Source: an uncultured Bacteroidales bacterium (GTDB lineage Bacteria; Bacteroidota; Bacteroidia; Bacteroidales; Paludibacteraceae). From it: DNA of 7,079 bases. Location: contig CALZHO010000038.1 in NCBI GenBank assembly GCA_945787425.1, forward strand, positions 1-7,079, given 5' to 3'. Positions within the stretch are counted from its first letter, which is position 1, and every line of letters begins with the position of its first letter. Positions 1 through 6,101 of this stretch are shown piece after piece. The position numbers and the translations under genes were made by a program. Under the pieces are notes generated by a model. That model ran no database searches and had not been told where the DNA came from. It saw nothing but the letters and a program-made list of their open reading frames with translations.

Positions 1-833
1 ACAAGTTCTTCGCTGCCAGGGATATACATCACATCAAAATAGTCGGAGAACACCACGTTGCCGCTGATATACGCCAGCACAATCAGCGCCACACCTATAA
101 TCGCTGAGTTACCCGCACACATACCGTCCATACCGTCGTTCAGGTTCGCACCATTGCTCACGGCTGCCACCACTAAGATGGTCAGAATCACAAAGAATAT
201 CCAACCTGCTTTGTATTTGTTGCTCTCGCCCAAGAACGAAAACATATCGGCATAATTGAAGTTATGTTCCTTCACAAATGGGATAGTGGTGCGGGTGGAT
301 TTCACCTCTGGCGATTTTTCAAAAACGGTGATATTATTCTCTATATATGATGTAACGCGCTCATGCATAGTGGCTTCTGGGCTATAGCGAAGGGTCAGTC
401 CCACAATCAATCCCAATGTGATTTGTCCTGCAATCTTCACCCAACCGTTCAATCCATCTTTGTTGCCGCGGAAGGTCTTGATATAGTCATCGGCAAAACC
501 CAAAGTGCCCAGAATCACGGTGGTGATAAGCATCAGAATCATATATACATTACTCAGTTTGCCCATCAATAGACAGGGGATCAGCATTGCAGCGATAATC
601 ACCACTCCGCCCATGGTTGGCACCCCTTTCTTGGCGACATTGAATGGGTCGATCTTCTCATCGCGCTGTGTCTCCGAGATATTTTTGCGTTTGAGCAGTT
701 CTATAAACCATCTGCCGACCCAGATACTAATACACAAACCCATCACGCCCGCCACTATCGCGCGAAACGAGATATAGGTCATCAATCGTGCCCCTGGCAC
801 ATCACCTAATAACTGAAATAATTCGTATATCAT
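1..833 (-). CDS. mraY: MraY, phospho-N-acetylmuramoyl-pentapeptide-transferase (C-terminal part cut off by window edge)
   Basis: MraY is a polytopic inner-membrane enzyme that transfers phospho-MurNAc-pentapeptide from UDP to undecaprenyl phosphate, making lipid I. The window holds 277 codons from the start ATG at 831-833; the rest of the protein lies beyond position 1. Visible family motifs are KKGVPTMGG (residues 68-76), FADDYIK (113-119) with the catalytic Asp pair at 115-116, and NGANLNDGMDGM (227-238) with the metal-binding Asp at 233. Hydrophobic membrane segments lie around residues 22-40, 77-90, 97-113, 136-148 and 211-227. The hydrophilic stretch at about 150-205 is, from memory, typical of Bacteroidota MraY. 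The motif has Asn-Asp-Gly-Met where most bacteria have Thr-Asp-Gly-Leu/Ile. The gene follows murE by 51 bp and is the last gene of the visible operon. The start is supported by the N-terminal MIYELFQLL and the ISFRA segment at 21-25. Confidence 0.96.
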   Translation of the reverse strand, partial: MIYELFQLLGDVPGARLMTYISFRAIVAGVMGLCISIWVGRWFIELLKRKNISETQRDEKIDPFNVAKKGVPTMGGVVIIAAMLIPCLLMGKLSNVYMILMLITTVILGTLGFADDYIKTFRGNKDGLNGWVKIAGQITLGLIVGLTLRYSPEATMHERVTSYIENNITVFEKSPEVKSTRTTIPFVKEHNFNYADMFSFLGESNKYKAGWIFFVILTILVVAAVSNGANLNDGMDGMCAGNSAIIGVALIVLAYISGNVVFSDYFDVMYIPGSEEL

Positions 834-889
834 AACTACTACCTTTAAACTCTAACCTGTAGCCGCTTTGCGGCGTTCTCTAAACTATA
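834..889. repeat. Degenerate heptamer array with a perfect hairpin between murE and mraY
   Basis: The murE-mraY gap can be split into 7-bp units with no phase break. On the plus strand they include AACTACT (834-840, touching the mraY start codon), ACCTTTA, AACTCTA, ACCTGTA, then a 14-nt hairpin block (862-875), then TTCTCTA (876-882) and AACTATA (883-889, running into the murE stop codon). The hairpin is GCCGC-TTT-GCGGC at 862-874, a 5-bp perfect stem with a 3-nt loop. No T-run follows on the minus strand, so it is not a standard terminator. The units resemble the clearer array before ftsL. Periodicity is read directly from the sequence; any function is unknown. Confidence 0.6.
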
Positions 890-2381
890 AACATCCTTTC
901 ACCACCTCATGGTCATCAAAGTGGTGTTTCACTCCCTTAATTATCTGATAATCTTCGTGTCCCTTGCCTGCCACCAGTATCACATCGCCCTGTCGGGCCA
1001 ACGTGCAAGCCGTCTTGATAGCCGACTCGCGATCTTCTATAATCAGCGTATGGTGCAACTCTTCGTTGGTCAATCCAGCTGCCATATCTTTCAGAATATC
1101 AGAAGGTTCTTCATCGCGAGGATTATCAGATGTCAAAATCAGTTGCGTACTCAATTCATATGCGCTCTTCGCCATAATCGGACGTTTGCCTTTATCTCTA
1201 TTCCCACCGCAACCTACCACTGTAATCACTTGCGCAGGGGCAGACTGTTTTCCTATATTCGTCGCCACAATCTCGTTGATAGTCTTCAGTACATTCTCCA
1301 CCGCGTCGGGTGTATGGGCGTAGTCTATCACTGCTGTCCAGCCCTTTGGCGAACGGATGGTCTCAAACCGTCCATTCACAGGCTGCAAGCCACTCAAGAT
1401 ACGCAATACCTCCATTGCATCTTCGCCCATCGCCACCGCGCCGCCATAAATCAGCAGCAAGTTGCTCACATTGAACCGACCTACCAGCGGCACAAACACT
1501 TCCGTATTCACCGCACCCAACGTACTTTGTACGCGCAGCAGCATACCATCGAAGCCCTCCTCCAATATCTTGCCACGGAAATCTGCCATACTATGAGTAG
1601 AATAAGTCAGCACGCGACCGTGGCAGTTCTGTGTCATCACCAATCCATTCTTGTCATCTACATTCGTTATAGCAAAGGCCTCTTTGCCCAATCGGTCAAA
1701 CAAGACCTTCTTTGTATCACGGTAATTATCAAAGGTTTTGTGATAATCCAGGTGGTCACGTGTCAGATTTGTGAACAATGCCCCTGCATATTCCAGTCCT
1801 GCAATACGCTCTTGTGCAATAGCATGGCTACTCACCTCCATAAAGGCATGCGTACAGCCTGCTTCTACCATTTTGTATAGCAATGCATTCAGTTCCAATG
1901 CGTTAGGCGTCGTATGTGTCGCAGCCACTGCCTCGTCATCCACATAGTTCACCACGGTTGATAGCAATCCTGCCTTGTAGCCCAATGCTTTGAATAACTT
2001 ATATAATAATGTCGCAGTCGTTGTCTTGCCATTCGTGCCCGTCACGCCCACCAATTTCAGTTTCTTGCTTGGTTCACCATACCAATAGTGTGCCATCTTA
2101 CCTAACGCCTCATCACTGTTTTTCACCAGGATATAGCATACGCCATCGTTCTTGATATATTCTTCTTTCTCCAGCACCACAGCTACTGCCCCTTGTGCTA
2201 CACACGATTCAATATATGCGTGTCCATCGGCGGCAGTACCCACTTGCGCCACAAACAAACATCCTTCACCTACGCGGCGCGAATCAAACTGAATATCAGT
2301 CACTTCTTTGCTTGCGTCACCCACCGTGCGCAACACCTCAATTCCTTTGATGAGTTCACTAATCGTCATAATCCTACTCAT
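885..2381 (-). CDS. murE: MurE, UDP-MurNAc-L-Ala-D-Glu:meso-diaminopimelate ligase
   Basis: MurE is a cytoplasmic ATP-dependent ligase that adds the third residue of the peptidoglycan stem peptide. The 498-residue protein has the full three-domain Mur ligase layout. Residues 30-36 (IQFDSRR) begin the UMAG-binding domain. The ATP P-loop is TGTNGKTT (114-121), followed by THTTPN (155-160), MEVSSH (181-186) and NLTRDHLDYH (205-214). The Lys pair 224-225 in DTKKVLF is where the carbamylated Lys is expected. GRFNVSNLL is at 301-309 and DYAHTP at 353-358. The C-terminal domain has DNPRDEEP (419-426); the DNPR signature marks meso-diaminopimelate, not lysine, as substrate. GKGHEDYQ is at 472-479. 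The chosen ATG (2379-2381) overlaps the ftsI stop as ATGA, suggesting coupled translation. Met5 (2367-2369) is a possible alternative start and sits closer to where homologues begin (TISELI). Confidence 0.97.
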   Translation of the reverse strand: MSRIMTISELIKGIEVLRTVGDASKEVTDIQFDSRRVGEGCLFVAQVGTAADGHAYIESCVAQGAVAVVLEKEEYIKNDGVCYILVKNSDEALGKMAHYWYGEPSKKLKLVGVTGTNGKTTTATLLYKLFKALGYKAGLLSTVVNYVDDEAVAATHTTPNALELNALLYKMVEAGCTHAFMEVSSHAIAQERIAGLEYAGALFTNLTRDHLDYHKTFDNYRDTKKVLFDRLGKEAFAITNVDDKNGLVMTQNCHGRVLTYSTHSMADFRGKILEEGFDGMLLRVQSTLGAVNTEVFVPLVGRFNVSNLLLIYGGAVAMGEDAMEVLRILSGLQPVNGRFETIRSPKGWTAVIDYAHTPDAVENVLKTINEIVATNIGKQSAPAQVITVVGCGGNRDKGKRPIMAKSAYELSTQLILTSDNPRDEEPSDILKDMAAGLTNEELHHTLIIEDRESAIKTACTLARQGDVILVAGKGHEDYQIIKGVKHHFDDHEVVKGCL

Positions 2382-4189
2382 TTTTTTACAAACACTAATT
2401 CGCCATCCTTAATCACATACTCATTGGTATATGCCATAGTTTTCTCAGCGATATTTCTCACCACGCTACCGCAGTCCATACCTGCGTCATAATATCCGTA
2501 GTTTTTTGCGCCGTGAATCACGCAGATACAACTGTATTGTGGCTTATCTTCAGGGAAGTACCCCACAAACGACATACGGTGCCTATTGCTGCTATATCCT
2601 TGATTTCCTTGTATTTGTGCCGTACCTGTTTTACCTGCAATAGGCACCAGTTTGCTTTGCGCTTTGCGCATACCCCATGGATTGACCGAGGCGGTGCCTA
2701 AGTCATTATCCCAAACCACATCGTGCAGACAGTCCTTTATGTCGTGCAGCGTGGAGGCACTGCACATACGGTTGCGCACCACAGATGTCTCAAATGTCTC
2801 GATGGTCTTGTCGCCTTTGCACACTTTTTTCACCAGTACGGGAGTAATCATTTTTCCATTGTTGGCGATGCCGTTGTAGAACATTAACATCTGCAACGGA
2901 CTGAGTTCTACAGAATATCCGTATGCCATTTTGGAGATGGTCACGGTGTCGTTGGGCTCCCTGATAAGGGCTTGTTGAGCGCCAGGGATGATGTAATCCA
3001 CGCTGTCATTCAATCCCATACGGTTGAGTTTCTGTATAAATTTCTTCGCGCTGCCCTCATATCCTTCTGTCACGATGCGTGCCAAGGCGATGTTGCTACT
3101 CACTGCCAGTGCCTGACGGATGGTGTAGGTGGTGTCAGCGGGGTGGGCGTCGTTGTGGGATAAGGAGTAGTATTTCCATCCTTTTCTCCATACTTCGATG
3201 CTATCGGTGATGGCCACCTTTTTGTCGTCCAATGCTGCCATCAGCGCAACTGTTTTGAATGTCGAACCTGGCTCCACGCGTATCACGGCATGGTTGGCTG
3301 ACTCATAGTAGTTGCCATCGTTGCCTTGATCCAGGTTGCACATGGCTTTTATTTCTCCTGTTTCCACTTCCATCAGTATCACACACCCCCAATCGGCTTG
3401 ATTCTTAGTGATTTGCTTGCGCAGACTGCTTTCGCAAATATCCATCAGATTGGCGTCCAATGTGGTATAGACGTCCGCACCGCTTTCTGCTTCGCGTATA
3501 GGTATATGCTGTTTGTGTCCTGCTACGCGTTCCAGACTGCTCTCGCCATCTTTGCCGCATAAGTATTGATCGAAACGTTTTTCGATACCTGCGTTGCCAT
3601 GTCCGTTGTCGCCGTATATACTACCAATGGTGCGGCTACCTAAACTGCCAAATGGCTTAGAGCGGCGATTTACGTCACGGAAATAGATACCGCTCTTGTA
3701 GTGTCCACGACGAACCAATGGCAGCTGTTCTATCTCTTTTTTCTGTGTATAACTCACTCGCTGGGCGGTTAGACGCACATCTTGTTCTCTGGTGGTGCGA
3801 CCACGAAAGGCAGTGATAATGCGGTTGCGATAATCGTCGGGCGACTTATCGCCGATGATTCGGCTCAGTCCGTCGGATATGGAATCCACGTATTGCCAGA
3901 ACAGTGTGTCGCCACCTTGGTGCAGGGCCTCGACGCGTGTATCCATGTATAGGTTGTATTGAGGAATGCTGCTGGCGAGCAGGCGGCCTTGCGCATCGTA
4001 TATATTGCCGCGTCTAGCTGGAATGGGGTTGGTCGTCTTGGAGCGATTGGCACCGCTGAGTTTTTCCCATTTCTCATATTCTACTGTTTGTAGATAGACA
4101 ATTTTGGCTACTACCGCCACAAATCCGCCCGTTATCAAGATAAAGATAATGGCAAAGATGAGAATGGTTGTTTTTGTTTTTTCGCTCAT
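2378..4189 (-). CDS. ftsI: FtsI/PBP3-type septal peptidoglycan transpeptidase, no PASTA domain visible
   Basis: This is a class B penicillin-binding protein, which crosslinks septal peptidoglycan in the periplasm and is anchored by one N-terminal membrane helix (about residues 7-31). After the helix comes the dimerisation/pedestal signature ARRGNIYDAQGRLLASS (58-74). The transpeptidase domain carries all three active-site motifs: S309-T-F-K312 in EPGSTFK, S364-S-N366 in AVSSN, and K520-T-G522 in AGKTGTAQ. The protein is 603 residues. From memory, Bacteroides-type FtsI is roughly 700 residues with a C-terminal PASTA domain; here the protein ends shortly after the transpeptidase fold (residues 583-603), so that domain appears missing. 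The stop overlaps the murE start by 4 bp and is preceded by a 7-A run. The stretch 501-516 before KTG looks longer than usual and contains a tandem GCTTTGC heptamer (2654-2667). The position after ftsL supports FtsI over an elongation PBP2. Confidence 0.94.
   Translation of the reverse strand: MSEKTKTTILIFAIIFILITGGFVAVVAKIVYLQTVEYEKWEKLSGANRSKTTNPIPARRGNIYDAQGRLLASSIPQYNLYMDTRVEALHQGGDTLFWQYVDSISDGLSRIIGDKSPDDYRNRIITAFRGRTTREQDVRLTAQRVSYTQKKEIEQLPLVRRGHYKSGIYFRDVNRRSKPFGSLGSRTIGSIYGDNGHGNAGIEKRFDQYLCGKDGESSLERVAGHKQHIPIREAESGADVYTTLDANLMDICESSLRKQITKNQADWGCVILMEVETGEIKAMCNLDQGNDGNYYESANHAVIRVEPGSTFKTVALMAALDDKKVAITDSIEVWRKGWKYYSLSHNDAHPADTTYTIRQALAVSSNIALARIVTEGYEGSAKKFIQKLNRMGLNDSVDYIIPGAQQALIREPNDTVTISKMAYGYSVELSPLQMLMFYNGIANNGKMITPVLVKKVCKGDKTIETFETSVVRNRMCSASTLHDIKDCLHDVVWDNDLGTASVNPWGMRKAQSKLVPIAGKTGTAQIQGNQGYSSNRHRMSFVGYFPEDKPQYSCICVIHGAKNYGYYDAGMDCGSVVRNIAEKTMAYTNEYVIKDGELVFVKK
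2654..2667. repeat. Tandem GCTTTGC heptamer inside ftsI
   Basis: Two perfect adjacent copies of GCTTTGC (2654-2660 and 2661-2667) lie inside ftsI, in codons for MRKAQSKL (about residues 508-514), just upstream of the KTG motif. The same heptamer is the core of the murE-mraY hairpin (865-871) and occurs reverse-complemented in rsmH (5386-5392). It may be a tiny in-frame member of the operon's repeat family, or simply chance in Lys/Ala/Arg codons. Confidence 0.4.
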
Positions 4190-4210
4190 AGTTTGTTGGT
4201 TCTAAGTAGG

Positions 4211-4519
4211 TTATTCTATTTTTATCGCGGAGCGGTGGCTCTCTTTGAGGTTGCTCCCTTGTTCTTCCAGCAGTTTGGAGATGGATGACTGTCGTGTCAT
4301 AGTCATCACTTGTGCGTTGATGGTTTGTTGGGTGAAGTAGGCGTCTTGTAATTCTTTGTTGAGGTCGTTTAGTCTATCTTGTTGGCGTTCTGACTGATAG
4401 CCAAAATAGATATACACAAAAAACAATCCGCATATCAGCAGCGTCAGTTTGTATTGTCTTCGTACCCACTGTTGAGCCAATATATCTCCGCTTAATATGT
4501 CCTTTATCGAAAATTTCAT
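4211..4519 (-). CDS. ftsL: FtsL-like cell division protein (Bacteroidota type)
   Basis: This small bitopic membrane protein is expected to act in the FtsQ-FtsL-FtsB divisome subcomplex that controls FtsI/FtsW. The 102 residues have a basic cytoplasmic N-terminus (IKDILSGDILAQQWVRRQYK, 5-24), one membrane helix (about 25-41, ending YIYFGY) and a polar periplasmic segment that looks coiled-coil forming (about 43-92, rich in Gln, Leu, Glu and Asn). The ILGGDILA-like start and the RQSSI motif match what I recall of the Bacteroidota FtsL-like family. Sequence similarity to proteobacterial FtsL is negligible, so the call rests on topology, size and position between rsmH and ftsI. It lies 21 bp upstream of ftsI. 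Its ATG is directly preceded by a heptamer array, in place of a usual leader. Confidence 0.85.
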   Translation of the reverse strand: MKFSIKDILSGDILAQQWVRRQYKLTLLICGLFFVYIYFGYQSERQQDRLNDLNKELQDAYFTQQTINAQVMTMTRQSSISKLLEEQGSNLKESHRSAIKIE

Positions 4520-4582
4520 AACCTCTAACTTCTAACTTCTAACCTTTCACCTTTCACCTTTAACCTCTCACATCTAATCTCT
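4520..4582. repeat. Nine-unit heptamer tandem array abutting the ftsL start and covering the rsmH stop
   Basis: Nine consecutive 7-bp units, in uninterrupted phase, fit the plus-strand consensus MACYTYT or vary from it by one or two bases. Examples are AACCTCT (4520-4526 and 4562-4568), AACTTCT (4527-4533 and 4534-4540) and CACCTTT (4548-4554 and 4555-4561). The array begins exactly at the base before the ftsL ATG (4517-4519). It passes through the rsmH TAA (4560-4562) and continues into the last codons of rsmH (RLDVRG). On the coding strand the units read as AGARGTT/AAAGGTG, purine-rich and superficially like Shine-Dalgarno sequence, although Bacteroidota make little use of such sites. Confidence 0.85.
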
Positions 4583-5621
4583 CCGCCACGCGCAGTTTTG
4601 CGCTTCGGGCTCTTGGGTTGCGTTCTACTTCTTCTTCGCTGGCGGTCAATCCTTTTTCAATCACCTGAAATGGTGTCAATATATTGCCGTAGAAGTCTTT
4701 TTCTATTATTCCTTCCAGATTGCCCGAGCGCAGGAAGTTCTTCACGATTCTATCTTCCAGCGAGTGGTAGGTCAGTATGGCTATTCTTCCTTCGGGCTTC
4801 AATAGGTCTTTAGCGGCGAGTAGCATTTCGCGCAGAGCCCCCATTTCGTCGTTGACCTCTATGCGCAGGGCTTGAAACACCTTCGCCAACTCTTTCTTCG
4901 CCCCTGTAGGTATCTCCAATTCCTTATATCCATTATCCAGTGACTGCGAAGCAGCGTCCAATAGCTTTACGGGGCGTCCCATCACCAAGGAAACCAACTC
5001 TTCCGTCCGTTCTATTGCCTTTTTCTCTCTCGCTTTCACGATTTTCTTTGCCAGTTGACGCGAGTTTTTCAGCTCACCATATATATATAATACGCGCGCG
5101 AGGTCTTCTTCGCTGTAGGTGTTCAGTATGTCGGTTGCTGTTTTGCCGCCCGTCTGATTCATTCGCATATCCAATGGAGCAGAGAAACGAAAACTAAATC
5201 CTCTTTCTGGACAGTCAAAATGGTGGAATGACACTCCCAAGTCTGCCAACAAACCATCTATCTGCTCCACACCGTAGTAATCCATAAAGTTCCGTAGATA
5301 ACGGAAGTTGCTATGCACAAACTGCCAATTGTCTGACAACGAGCCTGGCGAGTGGTCTAACAGCGAAGCGGTCTGACTTTCGACAGCAAAGCGGTTTGAT
5401 TCCATCGCATTGCGATACGCATCCAAATCCTGATCGAAAGAGTACAACTTCCCTTTTGCCCCTTGCCTGTTGCCTTTCGCCCCTTGCCTCATCGCCTCAA
5501 GGATAGCCCTCGAGTGTCCTCCTCCACCAAAGGTCACGTCCACATACAATCCATTGGGTTGAATATTCAACCCTTGGATTGTCTCTCTCAGCATTGCAGG
5601 AATGTGATAAATCTCATTCAT
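4560..5621 (-). CDS. rsmH: RsmH (MraW), 16S rRNA C1402 N4-methyltransferase, with apparent in-frame expansions
   Basis: RsmH is a cytosolic SAM-dependent enzyme that N4-methylates C1402 of 16S rRNA in the ribosomal P site. Motifs in order: YHIPAML (5-11), SAM-binding VTFGGGGHS (29-37), FDQD (62-65), LADLGVS (125-131), GFSFRF (141-146), LDMRMN (150-155), ELKNSRQLAKKIV (183-195), KVFQALRIEVNDE (247-259), TYHSLEDRIVKNF (284-296) and NPRARSAKLR (335-344). Length is 353 residues, against about 300-310 that I recall for Bacteroides. The excess maps to three places: 45-58 (RQGAKGN/RQGAKGK repeat), about 81-99 (ESQTASLLDHSPGSLSDNW) and about 217-238. All catalytic motifs lie outside these. The first two contain short repeats like those between the operon's genes. 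The gene starts 12 bp after mraZ, and its 3' end merges into a heptamer array. Confidence 0.95.
   Translation of the reverse strand: MNEIYHIPAMLRETIQGLNIQPNGLYVDVTFGGGGHSRAILEAMRQGAKGNRQGAKGKLYSFDQDLDAYRNAMESNRFAVESQTASLLDHSPGSLSDNWQFVHSNFRYLRNFMDYYGVEQIDGLLADLGVSFHHFDCPERGFSFRFSAPLDMRMNQTGGKTATDILNTYSEEDLARVLYIYGELKNSRQLAKKIVKAREKKAIERTEELVSLVMGRPVKLLDAASQSLDNGYKELEIPTGAKKELAKVFQALRIEVNDEMGALREMLLAAKDLLKPEGRIAILTYHSLEDRIVKNFLRSGNLEGIIEKDFYGNILTPFQVIEKGLTASEEEVERNPRARSAKLRVAERLDVRG
4944..4954. repeat. CTGC-GAA-GCAG mini-hairpin inside rsmH
   Basis: A perfect 4-bp stem with a GAA loop (TTC on the coding strand) lies in codons 223-226 of rsmH. It falls within a stretch (about residues 217-238) that seems to be extra compared with remembered RsmH proteins. 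Its GCGAAGC core (4946-4952) is a DNA mini-hairpin known to be unusually stable. The same core occurs at 5363-5369. Confidence 0.45.
5355..5400. repeat. Two copies of an ACAGC(G/A)AAGCGGT element flanked by heptamer-like units, inside rsmH
   Basis: ACAGCGAAGCGGT (5360-5372) and ACAGCAAAGCGGT (5383-5395) match at 12 of 13 bases with a 23-bp period. They are flanked by related 7-mers on the plus strand: GTCTAAC (5355-5361), GTCTGAC (5371-5377), TTTCGAC (5378-5384) and GTTTGAT (5394-5400). These resemble the CTCTAAC/TTCTAAC units of the intergenic arrays. The block covers rsmH codons about 75-89, where an extra segment begins. The 11-mer GCGAAGCGGTC also occurs once in mraZ (5740-5750), in codons for the expected DRFAIW, where it is probably chance. 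Confidence 0.6.
5448..5489. repeat. Six heptamers in frame inside rsmH (RQGAKGN/RQGAKGK)
   Basis: Forty-two bases split into six consecutive 7-mers on the coding strand, consensus RGGCRAR: for example AGGCAAG (5489-5483 and 5468-5462), GGGCGAA and AGGCAAC. Three heptamers equal 21 nt, so the protein shows a 7-residue repeat, RQGAKGN then RQGAKGK, at residues 45-58. The block lies between the SAM-binding GGGGHS loop and the FDQD strand, where homologues have a short turn. Confidence 0.75.
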
Positions 5622-5633
5622 AGTTGGTTAGGT

Positions 5634-6101
5634 TTAATTGATAGTATGTTTAGGCTGGGATTTCATGCGTATTCTGATGCGCTCTGCCAAGTCTTTTTGT
5701 GGCATTTGTTTCTCTGCGAATACGGTTGGGTTCCATATCGCGAAGCGGTCAAGCATACCGACGAATAGTATATCTTGTTGAGCACCAATCATTTCCAGAT
5801 TTTTCTTTTGCAGCAGTACGCGTCCTTGGCTGTCCATCTCCAGTATTTCGGCTTCGGACATAAACTGCATGAGTATCATTTGGTCTTCTGGGTCCCATTC
5901 ATCGAGGGCGTTGCGCAGTTCGCTCACTTTCGCGTGCCACACATGTTCGGGGTAGAAGATAACACATTCATTGTCCGTATCTCTACGCATGATGATATGC
6001 GCTGAACCCATCTCTGCCATTATCTTGCGATAGTTAGCAGGAATAAACACGCGACCCTTTCCGTCCAACCGTGCTTCTATGTTTCCAATAAACGTGTTCA
6101 T
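5634..6101 (-). CDS. mraZ: MraZ, transcriptional regulator of the dcw cluster
   Basis: MraZ is a ring-forming DNA-binding protein of the SpoVT/AbrB fold. In E. coli it represses its own dcw promoter by binding TGGGN direct repeats. The 155-residue protein carries two copies of the MraZ signature: LDGKGRVFIPA (12-22, with D13 and GKGR 14-17) and MDSQGRVLLQ (89-98, with D90 and R94). Near-normal length and the first position in the operon fit well. FVGMLDRFAIW (113-123) matches the family's conserved end segment. It starts with a clear Bacteroidota promoter about 40 bp upstream, and the expected target sites overlap that promoter. rsmH follows 12 bp downstream. The start MNTFIGN is the standard MraZ N-terminus. 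Confidence 0.96.
   Translation of the reverse strand: MNTFIGNIEARLDGKGRVFIPANYRKIMAEMGSAHIIMRRDTDNECVIFYPEHVWHAKVSELRNALDEWDPEDQMILMQFMSEAEILEMDSQGRVLLQKKNLEMIGAQQDILFVGMLDRFAIWNPTVFAEKQMPQKDLAERIRIRMKSQPKHTIN

Noticed and set aside
862..874. Hairpin after murE as an intrinsic terminator
   Set aside because: The stem is only 5 bp and no U-run follows on the transcribed strand. mraY lies directly downstream in the same operon, so termination here is unlikely.
909..1880. Long open frame of 323 codons on the plus strand opposite murE
   Set aside because: It lies wholly antisense to a well-supported murE, its translation is rich in His, Cys, Gln and Arg with no domain-like pattern, and it has no promoter or leader of its own.
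4520..4582. CRISPR array
   Set aside because: The units are 7 bp with no spacers, so this is a microsatellite-like tandem repeat.
5740..5750. GCGAAGCGGTC in mraZ, identical to a repeat segment in rsmH
   Set aside because: It encodes the expected DRFAI of the conserved MraZ end segment with no length change, so it is probably coincidence and not an insertion.
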